This document shows, piece by piece, positions 1-7,226 of a DNA stretch of 12,292 bases. The DNA lies in contig CAKRVL010000077.1 of assembly GCA_934408705.1 (NCBI GenBank), positions 1 to 12,292 on the forward strand. The letters run 5' to 3'. A program made the position numbers and the translations under genes. Each line of letters opens with the position of its first letter. Positions within the stretch are counted from its first letter, which is position 1. Under the pieces are notes generated by a model. It was not told the origin of the DNA. It worked only from the letters and a program-made list of their open reading frames with translations, and searched no databases. The DNA is from an uncultured Blautia sp. Lineage in GTDB: Bacteria > Bacillota > Clostridia > Lachnospirales > Lachnospiraceae.

Positions 1-5
1 GTTTT

Positions 6-61
6 CCCCGAACCGGGGCCTGCCAGAACCATCATAGGTCCTGACAGGTGGGCGATTGCCC
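6..61 (-). ncRNA. Candidate structured RNA, three adjacent hairpins, unassigned
   Basis: Three hairpins lie almost end to end: GGGC/GCCC (50-61, 4-base loop), a 12-bp stem pairing 19-30 with 37-48 around a 6-base loop, and CCCCG/CGGGG (6-18, 3-base loop). The middle stem has two mismatches (C-A and A-C) when read on the plus strand, but both become G-U pairs on the minus strand. This favours a minus-strand transcript. The cluster lies about 45 bases downstream of the gltX stop, and no T-run follows the last hairpin, so it does not look like a simple terminator. It could be the leader of a gene beyond the left edge, a small RNA, or the end of a mobile element. I could not match it to any riboswitch class I know. 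Confidence 0.35.
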
Positions 62-105
62 TTAATTGAGATGGATTCTTCTTCATAATTGAAACAGATT
101 CTTCT

Positions 106-1560
106 TTATAAATTCTCAAGCTTCTCAATAGCTGCCTTCACGCGACGGATAGTCTCATCCTTGCCAATGATCTCCATAATCTCGGTAGCACCTGCCGGAG
201 TCATCTGTTTACCGGAAACAGCTGTACGAAGCGGCCACATTACATAACCATTCTTGTAGCCCTTCTCCTTAACAAATTCACTTAAAGAAGCAAACAGTGG
301 ATCATTCACATATTCCTCCTGGGCTTCCAGTAACGGAAGCACTTCCTTCAGAACTGCAAGAGAAGTCTCCTCATTTGTTTTCATTTTCTTATGGCAGTAC
401 ATAGCTGCATCATATTCAGGAACCTCCTGGAAGAAATCGATCAGCTCCGGAATATCCGGGAAAGTCTCGATTCTGGTCTGAACCATTCCTGCAATTTTCT
501 TAAAGTTGAAGTCTCCCTTAAGAACCTCCTTCATGTATGGAAGTGCTCTCTCATAGAATACTTCTGGATCCATTTTCTTAATGTACTCGCCATTCATCCA
601 GCGAAGCTTGTTAATATCAAACACAGCCGGAGATTTATTAATATGGTGATAATCAAACTTCTCAACCAGCTCCTGAAGGCTGAAGATCTCATTATTATCT
701 GCCGGGCTCCATCCGAGAAGTGCAACGTAGTTTACGATTGCCTCTGAAACAAATCCCTGGTCCAGAAGATCCTCATAGGAGGAATGTCCGGAACGCTTGG
801 ACAGCTTGGCGTGTGTCTCATCTGTGATCAGCGGACAATGAACATAAACCGGGATATCCCAGCCAAATGCCTCATAAATACGGTTATATTTCGGAGAAGA
901 GGAAAGATATTCATTACCTCTTACTACATGTGTGATTGCCATGAGATGATCATCTATAACATTTGCAAAGTTATATGTAGGATATCCATCAGACTTGATC
1001 AGGATCAAATCCTCAAGCTCCTCATTATTTACTGTAATATCTCCGTAAATAACATCATGGAAGGTGGTGGTTCCCTCTGTAGGCATGTTAAAACGGATTA
1101 CGTGAGGCTCTCCGGCATCGAGACGACGCTGAACCTCTTCCTTGGAAAGCTTCAGGCAGCGCTTGTCATAAATAGAAATCTCCTTGCCTGCAACTACGCG
1201 CTTCATGCTGTCTAACTCTTCCTTCTGACAGAAGCAGTAATATGCATCTCCCTGCTCTACAAGCTGCTGGGCATATTTCAGATAAATCCCCTGCGCCTGA
1301 CGCTCGCTCTGTACATACGGGCCATATCCGCCATCCTTATCCGGACCTTCATCATGCAGCAGTCCGGTCTTCTCCATAGTACGGTAAATAATATCAACAG
1401 CACCCTCTACATAACGCTCCTGATCTGTATCTTCAATACGGAGAATGAAATCTCCGCCTTCATGCTTGGTAATAAGATATGCGTATAACGCAGTACGTAA
1501 ATTTCCAACGTGCATCCTGCCTGTAGGGCTTGGTGCAAATCTGGTTCTGATCTTAGCCAT
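106..1560 (-). CDS. gltX: Glutamyl-tRNA synthetase (GluRS)
   Basis: The cytoplasmic class I enzyme charges tRNA-Glu with glutamate using ATP; in many clostridia it may also charge tRNA-Gln, for later amidation. The 484-residue protein has the usual bacterial length. The N-terminal catalytic motif [13 protein letters not shown] (8-20) contains the HIGH-like HVGN, followed by the typical RIEDTD (41-46). The second ATP-binding signature is KLSKR (252-256). The C-terminal third is the helical anticodon-binding part and ends ...LENL. The start ATG at 1558-1560 follows a purine-rich AGGGAGA about 12 bases upstream, a rather long spacing. The gene has its own promoter behind the acpP terminator. No T-box antiterminator signature is visible in the leader of about 78 bases, so tRNA-sensing control is not supported. 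The stop is TAA at 106-108. Identity is certain; tRNA-Glu/tRNA-Gln discrimination cannot be judged from this sequence alone. Confidence 0.97.
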   Translation of the reverse strand: MAKIRTRFAPSPTGRMHVGNLRTALYAYLITKHEGGDFILRIEDTDQERYVEGAVDIIYRTMEKTGLLHDEGPDKDGGYGPYVQSERQAQGIYLKYAQQLVEQGDAYYCFCQKEELDSMKRVVAGKEISIYDKRCLKLSKEEVQRRLDAGEPHVIRFNMPTEGTTTFHDVIYGDITVNNEELEDLILIKSDGYPTYNFANVIDDHLMAITHVVRGNEYLSSSPKYNRIYEAFGWDIPVYVHCPLITDETHAKLSKRSGHSSYEDLLDQGFVSEAIVNYVALLGWSPADNNEIFSLQELVEKFDYHHINKSPAVFDINKLRWMNGEYIKKMDPEVFYERALPYMKEVLKGDFNFKKIAGMVQTRIETFPDIPELIDFFQEVPEYDAAMYCHKKMKTNEETSLAVLKEVLPLLEAQEEYVNDPLFASLSEFVKEKGYKNGYVMWPLRTAVSGKQMTPAGATEIMEIIGKDETIRRVKAAIEKLENL

Positions 1561-1645
1561 GTTTTCTCTATTCTCCCTATCTGTTATTTCTTATTCTCTG
1601 CTGTTATCCCATGTTTTCTCATAAGATCCACAGCTATCTTTCCAC

Positions 1646-1675
1646 ATTATATACCTAATCCATTCAAAATGTCCA
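1646..1675 (-). promoter_or_regulatory. Promoter of gltX
   Basis: On the minus strand a TGGACA -35 box (1670-1675) and a perfect TATAAT -10 box (1646-1651) are separated by 18 bases. Transcription would start near 1639, leaving a leader of about 78 bases before the gltX ATG. The promoter begins only three bases after the T-run of the acpP terminator, so gltX appears to be transcribed independently. Confidence 0.65.
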
Positions 1676-1678
1676 TAG

Positions 1679-1712
1679 AAAAAATCTCCCCGAAGCCCAG
1701 CCTCAGGGAGAT
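1679..1712 (-). terminator. Rho-independent terminator of acpP
   Basis: On the minus strand 1712-1700 pairs with 1696-1684 in a continuous 13-bp stem (including G-U pairs) around a 3-base loop, and six T residues follow (to 1679). It begins 18 bases after the acpP stop codon, and its form is that of a strong intrinsic terminator. Confidence 0.9.
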
Positions 1713-1730
1713 CATCATCTGTATCATGAA

Positions 1731-1964
1731 TTATGCATCGATTCCTTTATCTCTCAGATAATCGATCACATCACCAACAGTATTCAGCTCAGTAAGCTCC
1801 TCTGCCGGAATCTCGATGTTATACTCATCCTCAAGTGCCATAACAAGCTCGAAGAGGTCAAGGGAATCTGCTCCCAGGTCATCCTTGAAAGAAGTATCTG
1901 CTGTAATAGTCTCTGCATCACAGTTAAGCTGCTGTGCGATCATTTCACTCATTTTTTCTAACAT
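1731..1964 (-). CDS. acpP: Acyl carrier protein
   Basis: This small acidic carrier holds growing acyl chains on a 4'-phosphopantetheine arm during fatty-acid synthesis in the cytoplasm. The 77-residue length is typical of the family. The attachment site is the GADSLDLFELV segment, with Ser34 in the DSL motif as the phosphopantetheine acceptor; the four-helix pattern and the C-terminal VGDVIDYL are also typical. The start ATG at 1962-1964 has AAGGAG eight bases upstream. The gene has a near-consensus promoter and its own terminator, so it is a monocistronic unit. It is not beside plsX, fabD, fabF or rnc, which commonly flank acpP. It may therefore be a second acyl carrier protein or a relocated housekeeping copy, and it could serve a pathway other than bulk fatty-acid synthesis. 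The sequence looks fully canonical. Confidence 0.95.
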   Translation of the reverse strand: MLEKMSEMIAQQLNCDAETITADTSFKDDLGADSLDLFELVMALEDEYNIEIPAEELTELNTVGDVIDYLRDKGIDA

Positions 1965-2034
1965 TGCTCATTCTCCTTTAAATAAATATCTCGAAAACCG
2001 GCTTCTGTCCAGCCGTATGTCATATACTGCGGAA

Positions 2035-2063
2035 AGTATATAATCTGGTGGCGCATTTGTCAA
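2035..2063 (-). promoter_or_regulatory. Near-consensus promoter of acpP
   Basis: The minus strand shows a perfect TTGACA -35 box (2058-2063), a 17-base spacer and a TATACT -10 box (2035-2040). The start of transcription would be near 2028, giving a 5' leader of about 64 bases. The -35 box lies five bases beyond the ftsW stop codon. Such a good match suggests strong constitutive expression, which fits an abundant carrier protein. Confidence 0.8.
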
Positions 2064-2068
2064 GAGGA

Positions 2069-3289
2069 TTATAATATAAATTCGGGCTCCTGGAACTTTA
2101 TCTGTCTGGCCACACTAAGTGCCAGTCCCATCTCTGCCATCAGGAACAAAATGGATGTACCTCCGTAACTGATGAATGGCAGGGTGACACCCGTATTCGG
2201 AATAAGATTCAGTACAACTGCCACATTCAGAATAACCTGCAATGCTATATGTATAAACACACCGCTTACAAGAAGAGAACCAAACATATCCGGGGCATTC
2301 TGAGCTATAAAATACAGTCTGTACAAAAGATATCCAAAAAGTGCCAGCACCATAATTGCGCCAAAAATCCCAAGCTCTTCACAGATGATAGAAAAAATCA
2401 TATCATTCTGTGCCTCAGGTACACTTCCCAGCTTCTGAATACTATTTCCAAGCCCTCTGCCAAAGAAGCCCCCAGAACCAATTGCATACAGAGCCTGCAA
2501 GGTCTGATAGCCGTCTCCACTTGCATAATCCTCCGGATGAAGCCATACCTGGATACGTCGCAGACGGAAGCTGGAGCTCTTATCCATATTGGAAAGGGCA
2601 TAGACCAAAATTGCTACCAGGACAATTGCTGCCGCTGCCAGAATAATAAATGGCTTAGTTTTAGGGTGGGCTATAAATACAAGACCAACTGTAATTCCAA
2701 AAATGATCATTGCCGTACTAAGATTCTCAGTAAACACATAGGCTACCAATGCCTGTGCCCCACCTACACCGATCAGAACCATAGTCGCCTTAAGTGTATT
2801 TACCCTTTTTCCCATTTTGACGATCATATAAGACAGTGTAACGATCACCGCAATCTTGGCAATCTCGGCCGGCTGAAACTGAATTCCGATCTTCAGCCAT
2901 CTTCGTGCTCCATGTGACGAAACGCCAAGGGGAGTCTTAACAAGCATCATAAGGATAATTGCTGCTATATAAACTAAAAAAGGCATTTTCGCCAGAAGAT
3001 GATAATCTACATAGGACACTACAATAGCCATGAACAGACATCCAATACTATACAGTGCCTGCTTTTTAAAATAAAACATATCATCTCCCTCATTGATCTG
3101 AGCCATGTAGGAGCTTGTGCTGTAAAGCATGATCAAACCAAAGCACATGATCAATATGATCACTGCGATCAGATTAAAGTCATAATAATCTGACTTGGCT
3201 TTCTTCATCTTGATCTTCATTTTATAGTCCGGACCAGCTTTCTTTTTCCCCGACCGGTTAGTTGCTTTCTTTTTTTTCGCAATATCCAC
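2069..3289 (-). CDS. FtsW/RodA/SpoVE-type peptidoglycan polymerase (SEDS family)
   Basis: This polytopic membrane protein belongs to the SEDS family, which polymerises lipid II glycan strands during division, elongation or sporulation, usually with a partner class B penicillin-binding protein. With the GTG start at 3287-3289 it has 406 residues: a Lys-rich cytoplasmic N-terminus, then about ten membrane segments starting near residue 38. The family signature lies at 355-379, with core LIPNTGVTLPFISYGGTS. The motif PEAQNDMIFSIICEELG (291-307) contains Asp296, matching the catalytic Asp in the PEAxTDFIF-like loop of FtsW. The open frame runs upstream to 3394, but a terminator and a promoter lie in that stretch, so the start must be downstream of about 3338. 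GTG at 3289 has AGGTG five bases upstream; the next ATG (residue 59 of the long frame) has no clear ribosome site. No PBP or sporulation gene is adjacent, so FtsW, SpoVE and RodA cannot be told apart with certainty. Confidence 0.9.
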   Translation of the reverse strand: MDIAKKKKATNRSGKKKAGPDYKMKIKMKKAKSDYYDFNLIAVIILIMCFGLIMLYSTSSYMAQINEGDDMFYFKKQALYSIGCLFMAIVVSYVDYHLLAKMPFLVYIAAIILMMLVKTPLGVSSHGARRWLKIGIQFQPAEIAKIAVIVTLSYMIVKMGKRVNTLKATMVLIGVGGAQALVAYVFTENLSTAMIIFGITVGLVFIAHPKTKPFIILAAAAIVLVAILVYALSNMDKSSSFRLRRIQVWLHPEDYASGDGYQTLQALYAIGSGGFFGRGLGNSIQKLGSVPEAQNDMIFSIICEELGIFGAIMVLALFGYLLYRLYFIAQNAPDMFGSLLVSGVFIHIALQVILNVAVVLNLIPNTGVTLPFISYGGTSILFLMAEMGLALSVARQIKFQEPEFIL

Positions 3290-3344
3290 CTTATCACCTG
3301 TTTCTATTGATTTATGTATGGATTTTTCTTTTTCCGATTTTTTT

Positions 3345-3373
3345 ATTATAGCAGACTCTTTTTGGGGGTGCAA
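3345..3373 (-). promoter_or_regulatory. Promoter of the ftsW/spoVE-type gene
   Basis: The minus strand shows TTGCAC (3368-3373), a 17-base spacer and a perfect TATAAT (3345-3350). Transcription would start near 3338, which lies inside the longest open frame of the SEDS gene. This is the main reason for moving the translation start to GTG 3289. The leader before that start is about 48 bases, with AGGTG at 3295-3299 as the ribosome binding site. Confidence 0.7.
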
Positions 3374-3392
3374 CAAAATTCGGGAATACAGC

Positions 3393-3425
3393 AAAAAGGA
3401 GCCGGATCGTCTCCTGCCCCTTTTT
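3393..3425 (-). terminator. Terminator after the heptad-repeat gene
   Basis: On the minus strand 3425-3416 (AAAAAGGGGC) pairs with 3402-3393 (GCTCCTTTTT) in a 10-bp stem with one G-U pair. A three-bp inner stem lies inside. The 3' arm ends in five T residues, and the 5' arm begins with five A residues, so it could also act on the other strand. It lies about 50 bases beyond the stop codon of the upstream gene. Confidence 0.65.
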
Positions 3426-3475
3426 ATTTCTATAAATACTTTGTTTATTATTTACTTTGTTTGTGTTGTATGTGA

Positions 3476-6400
3476 TCAGTCATCGCTTCCATCATCGAAG
3501 CCTTCGGTTTCAATGATAAACTTAACGTTACCACTCATAGAAGCATCCCTGCCTGTGAAGGAAGTATAAGCTGCATCATCTGACTGGATTGCTTCCAGAC
3601 GATCCAGAACACTCTGGAAATCATCCTCCATTGTATCTTTCAGTTTCTTGATACCCTCATCATAGAATTTCTTCTCGCCATCCTTCAGCTCTTTAGCTCC
3701 ATCCTTAAGCTCTTTAGCTCCATCCTTCAGATCCTTAGCTCCATTGTCCAGAGACTTAGCTCCATCCTTAAGACTGCTGGTTCCATCTTTCAATGTCTTA
3801 GCTCCATCATCCAGATCTTTAGCTCCATCCTTCAGGCTGCTGGTTCCATCTTTCAATGTGTTAGTTCCACTTACAAGAGATGTAGTACCATTCTTCAGAT
3901 CACGTGTTCCATTGTTTACACTGTTTGCTCCACTTCTTAACTGGGATGCTCCACTTCTGAGATCATAAGCTCCGCTCTTTAACTGTGCAATACCGGATTT
4001 CACCTGTCCGCTGGCAGCTACCAGTGTACCTGCTCCCTTTACAAGATTCTTCGTTCCGGCTGTCAGCTGAGAGGCTCCGCTATTCAGAGAGTCACTGTTT
4101 TCGGTGAGCTTGGAAGCTCCGCTTCTAAGTGCTACACTATTTGCAGCAATCTGACCTACACCTGTTACCAGCTGGCCTGTAGCCTTACTGATTGAATCAA
4201 GGCCGGACTGAACACTTGTTTTTGCATTCTTTAATGTGGCAGCACCATTAAGAAGTGCTGTTGCATTGGCATTATTCTCACCCTGAAGACTATTGATTCC
4301 AGCGGTAATCAGCGGTGCATTGGAAAGAAGGTTATCAGAACCTTCTGTAAGCTGCTCTGCTGCCTTGGTATCCTGCAGTTTCTTATAGCCTGCCTGAAGC
4401 TTGGTGTTGCCTTCTGTAATTTCTTTAGCTCCTGCGCTTAATTCTTCTGACTGTTCTTTCATTTCCTCAACCTTATCTTTGGTAATAGCTTTGGAAATAT
4501 TTTCTACAGCTGTCATTTTATCAGAGAGATCAGCTGTACCTGAAATAATATCATTCGCACCAGTGGTAAGCTTTTCATTATTTTCAGTGAGTTTACCTAA
4601 ATTTGTTGTCAGACCACTTACTCCTGCATCCACTGTTGCTGCAGTTGTTGCTGTGGCAGAAGCACTGCTTGCCAGATTATTTGCTGATTCAACCAGTCCG
4701 GCTAAGGTTTCCTTAATTTGTGTCTCTTTGTCATCCTGTGCGCTATTTGCAGCTGTACAGGAGTTTACTGCACTATCCAGCTGATCTGCAATCGCATTTA
4801 ATGTCTCCTGTGTCTGTGCGCCATTGGTATCAGCAGTTACCGTACCACCTGCCTGGGCTGCCACATTTGTCAGTTCGTTCTGAGCTGCTGCTGCGCTGTC
4901 TGCGCTTCCGTACAGCTGGCTGATCGCACTGTTAATTGCAGCTGCCGTTCCTTCATCCAGACTGGAGGTATCGATGCCCTGCAGTGTTGCAAGTGCTCCG
5001 CTGACTGAACCTGACACAGCACTGATCTGACCGGAAGCTGCACTTGTGTCAACACCTGTTGACTGTACTTCCACACTTGTTTCAATACCGGCAGCAGCCT
5101 CACGTACAGACTGTGCAAGACCACTCATTTCCTGGGCTGCTTCAGAGCTTTCTGTTCCATACATGGAGTTCTGTAATTCCTTTAATCCATTTGCCAGGCT
5201 GGAAGCAGAATTGCTTACAGTACTGGTTCCATTAGCAAGGTTCTTTGTAACAGCCGCAAGATTTGCGCTTCCCTCTTCTGCTGCTTTAACGCCAGGTGCA
5301 TAGCTTAAGATGCCTGTTGCCAGATTGTTAGCACCTGTTGCGTATTTTTTCAGATTAGCTGCCAGATTGGGAATGTCTGCTGTCTCAACATTTCCTACAA
5401 GTGATTCCATCTGATCTGCTGCAGCTGCAATTCCGTCTGAAGCCTTCTGGATTCCAGGTGCCAGCTTACCAACGCCCTCAACCAGAGCAGAAGTTCCTGC
5501 CACATAATCCTTCGTTCCCTGTGCAAGTGTACTTGCTCCACTTACAAAATCACTTACACCTGCAGTCAATGTAGTAGCACCATTTACATAAGCAGTTACA
5601 CCATCTGCCAGCTGATTTCCACCGGCAACATACTGGTTCACACCATCTGTAAGGGATTTAATTCCTTTATTATATTCTGTCATATTGGTGTTAACCGTAT
5701 CAACACCCTTTGTATAGCTATCCACACCTGAAGCCAGTGTACTCACACCTGAAGTATACTGTGAAATACCGCTCTGAAGGGATTTCGCACCACTGTTCAG
5801 CTTGGAAGCACCGCTCTTGGCACTTGCAACACCGGCATCAAATTCATCATAGCTGGAAGCCAGTGTACTTGCTCCACCATAGAGTGTTCTGGTTCCATCA
5901 TATAAAGTCTTTGTTCCACTGTACAGGGATGTAGTTCCTGAATAAAGTTTACCTGCACCTGTATTTAAAGTCTTGGCTCCGTCATTAAGATCCTTGGCTC
6001 CATCATCCAGCTTCTTGGCTCCATCCTTCAATGTGCTGGTTCCACTCTTCAGATCCTTAGCTCCGTCATCCAGTTTCTTTGCTCCATCGTAAAGCTCACT
6101 TGTTCCATCCTTCAGATCCTTAGTACCATCATAAAGCTTCTTTGTTCCATCAAAAAGATCCTTAGAACCATCAACCAGCTTCACAGCTGCATCATCCAGT
6201 TCATCCAGGGAATCCTGAAGCTGGTCAAGATCATCAGAGTCTTCCAGATCCAGGCTGCTGAGCATATCTGTAACTGCCATAGTAAAGGTATTTCCCATGG
6301 AACACTCTGTGACATCTGCTTCCATCGTGAAGCCTTCCGGAATATCAATCTTATCAGAAAGATCCTCACTTAAATCCAGGCTGTCCTTTAATCCAGGAAC

Positions 6401-7015
6401 TGCAACGCCTACAACCATTTCCTTATCGCCGTCAGAAATCACTTTTCCATTATCAATGGTAATATTCGAGAATTTATCTGAGGAAAGGATCATTCCTGTT
6501 ACCATAACGAATGGAGAATAAACCTCAACATCCTTTTTATCAACCTTTACTGTTTTCTTAGATTTATTAGTATAGGAAACCTCCATACGAAGATGACCGC
6601 TCTTACCAGCAAGCTCATCCGGACTGATTTCCTGATTATCCAGATAATACTTGATCTTCATATCTACCGGAAGCTCTTTATTAGAAGTTCCCTGATAGTA
6701 GATATCACTGCTCTGTGTATTCCAGGTAACAGCATCTCCATCCTGGGTAAAGGTCTCATCTCCCTTTACATTCTTAATATTCTCCAAATCAGATACATCA
6801 GAAACTTCTCCGGAAGCAGCACCTGAATTCTTCAGCCAGTCTGATACTGTGATGTCCTTCACTTCACCCTCTGCTGTTGCATTCACATATACGGTTTCTT
6901 CCTTAGACACTGCATTATCTGTTCCCTGCGCCACAGCCATTACCGGTGTAGCTCCAAGGACAGCAGCCATTCCGGCAGCCATTGTAACATTCAGGATTTT
7001 TTTATTTCGATTCAT
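3476..7015 (-). CDS. Exported giant Leu-x-x-Gly heptad-repeat protein
   Basis: The role is unknown. Such xxxLxxG heptad arrays are known from YhgE/Pip proteins and from extracytoplasmic loops of RND/MMPL-type exporters. The ATG at 7013-7015 has AAGGAG nine bases upstream and gives 1179 residues; an in-frame TTG three codons earlier is rejected. Residues 1-30 form a signal peptide (Lys/Arg start, hydrophobic core, VMAVAQ cleavage region). Residues 35-260 look like a globular, beta-rich domain. Heptads of the type LxDGAKK run regularly at about 279-385 and more loosely to 530. An Ala/Ser-rich middle follows (about 530-780). A second array runs from about 780 to 1115 and ends in perfect KDGAKEL units. 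The last 60 residues form a small domain ending MSGNVKFIIETEGF. I see no other membrane segment and no LPXTG motif, so it is probably secreted or peripherally bound. The promoter carries an operator-like site shared with the divergent tetR gene. Only two cysteines are present. Confidence 0.85.
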   Translation of the reverse strand: MNRNKKILNVTMAAGMAAVLGATPVMAVAQGTDNAVSKEETVYVNATAEGEVKDITVSDWLKNSGAASGEVSDVSDLENIKNVKGDETFTQDGDAVTWNTQSSDIYYQGTSNKELPVDMKIKYYLDNQEISPDELAGKSGHLRMEVSYTNKSKKTVKVDKKDVEVYSPFVMVTGMILSSDKFSNITIDNGKVISDGDKEMVVGVAVPGLKDSLDLSEDLSDKIDIPEGFTMEADVTECSMGNTFTMAVTDMLSSLDLEDSDDLDQLQDSLDELDDAAVKLVDGSKDLFDGTKKLYDGTKDLKDGTSELYDGAKKLDDGAKDLKSGTSTLKDGAKKLDDGAKDLNDGAKTLNTGAGKLYSGTTSLYSGTKTLYDGTRTLYGGASTLASSYDEFDAGVASAKSGASKLNSGAKSLQSGISQYTSGVSTLASGVDSYTKGVDTVNTNMTEYNKGIKSLTDGVNQYVAGGNQLADGVTAYVNGATTLTAGVSDFVSGASTLAQGTKDYVAGTSALVEGVGKLAPGIQKASDGIAAAADQMESLVGNVETADIPNLAANLKKYATGANNLATGILSYAPGVKAAEEGSANLAAVTKNLANGTSTVSNSASSLANGLKELQNSMYGTESSEAAQEMSGLAQSVREAAAGIETSVEVQSTGVDTSAASGQISAVSGSVSGALATLQGIDTSSLDEGTAAAINSAISQLYGSADSAAAAQNELTNVAAQAGGTVTADTNGAQTQETLNAIADQLDSAVNSCTAANSAQDDKETQIKETLAGLVESANNLASSASATATTAATVDAGVSGLTTNLGKLTENNEKLTTGANDIISGTADLSDKMTAVENISKAITKDKVEEMKEQSEELSAGAKEITEGNTKLQAGYKKLQDTKAAEQLTEGSDNLLSNAPLITAGINSLQGENNANATALLNGAATLKNAKTSVQSGLDSISKATGQLVTGVGQIAANSVALRSGASKLTENSDSLNSGASQLTAGTKNLVKGAGTLVAASGQVKSGIAQLKSGAYDLRSGASQLRSGANSVNNGTRDLKNGTTSLVSGTNTLKDGTSSLKDGAKDLDDGAKTLKDGTSSLKDGAKSLDNGAKDLKDGAKELKDGAKELKDGEKKFYDEGIKKLKDTMEDDFQSVLDRLEAIQSDDAAYTSFTGRDASMSGNVKFIIETEGFDDGSDD
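3671..3997 (-). repeat. Tandem 21-base repeats, C-terminal heptad array
   Basis: The DNA follows a 21-base period, with units of the type 'agctccatccttnag' encoding LKDGAKx heptads. A 23-base stretch starting ctgctggttccatc is identical at 3774-3796 and 3837-3859, exactly 63 bases (three units) apart. This indicates recent duplication of a three-heptad block, or gene conversion within the array. Confidence 0.85.
5861..6181 (-). repeat. Tandem 21-base repeats, N-terminal heptad array
   Basis: About fifteen consecutive 21-base units encode heptads such as DGTKKLY, DGAKKLD and SGTTSLY without a break in register. The DNA units are less alike than in the C-terminal array, and the array grades into degenerate heptads towards lower coordinates. 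Confidence 0.8.
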
Positions 7016-7120
7016 GCTATCCAACTCCTTAATTCAAAATCTGACATCTGTAAGTCTCTTTTGCCGCCTGGCAGCGCATCTTTTACCCGACATCAGTTAA
7101 TCATCTTTTAGCCTATGAAA

Positions 7121-7149
7121 GTTATACATCAAAACTGACCAATAGTCAA
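7121..7149 (-). promoter_or_regulatory. Promoter of the heptad-repeat gene
   Basis: The minus strand has TTGACT (7144-7149), a 17-base spacer and TATAAC (7121-7126). Transcription would start near 7114, leaving a leader of about 100 bases before the ATG. The -35 box and part of the spacer lie within the operator-like palindrome at 7136-7148, so a bound repressor would block polymerase. Confidence 0.65.
7136..7148. promoter_or_regulatory. Operator-like palindrome 1 (TGAC-N5-GTCA)
   Basis: TGACCAATAGTCA is a 13-base palindrome over the -35 box of the heptad-gene promoter. With its flank it forms an 18-base sequence (7136-7153) that recurs in inverted orientation at 7183-7200 with 17 of 18 matches. 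Its placement and the adjacent tetR gene make it the likely binding site of that regulator. Confidence 0.55.
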
Positions 7150-7186
7150 TATCTGCTTTTTATCCAAATCTTTTCCTGTTTTGATA

Positions 7187-7214
7187 TTGACTTTTGGTCA
7201 TTTTTGTTTAAAAT
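7187..7214 (+). promoter_or_regulatory. Likely promoter of tetR
   Basis: TTGACT (7187-7192) is followed after 16 bases by TAAAAT (7209-7214) in an A/T-rich stretch that offers other -10 choices at longer spacing. The -35 box lies within the second operator-like palindrome, mirroring the arrangement at the divergent promoter. A transcript from here would include the structured element at 7227-7418 and a leader of about 250 bases. Confidence 0.5.
7188..7200. promoter_or_regulatory. Operator-like palindrome 2 (TGAC-N5-GTCA)
   Basis: TGACTTTTGGTCA is the second 13-base palindrome, over the -35 box of the presumed tetR promoter. Its centre is 52 bases from that of palindrome 1, about five helical turns, so both sites would lie on the same DNA face. 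This suggests autoregulation of tetR together with control of the heptad gene. Confidence 0.55.
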
Positions 7215-7226
7215 AATAATAATACT

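Noticed and set aside
1561..1645. T-box leader controlling gltX
   Set aside because: The leader of about 78 bases is too short and lacks the conserved T-box sequence and an antiterminator hairpin.
3290..3394. Upstream extension of the SEDS gene to the start of the open frame
   Set aside because: The first codon is a TTG lying in a hairpin terminator, and a promoter with TATAAT lies inside the extension; the GTG at 3289 has a better ribosome site.
3744..5303. Plus-strand open frames opposite the heptad gene (such as 3744-3968, 4401-4784 and 5046-5303)
   Set aside because: They are shadows of the repetitive minus-strand gene, with Pro/Ser/Leu-rich composition and no supporting promoter or ribosome site.
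3671..6181. CRISPR array suggested by the regular short repeats
   Set aside because: The repeats are 21-base in-frame units encoding heptads, without unique spacers of constant length, and they lie within one long gene.
7016..7024. TTG start three codons upstream for the heptad-repeat protein
   Set aside because: The AAGGAG site would be too close to the TTG, while it is nine bases from the ATG at 7013-7015, which also gives a normal signal peptide.
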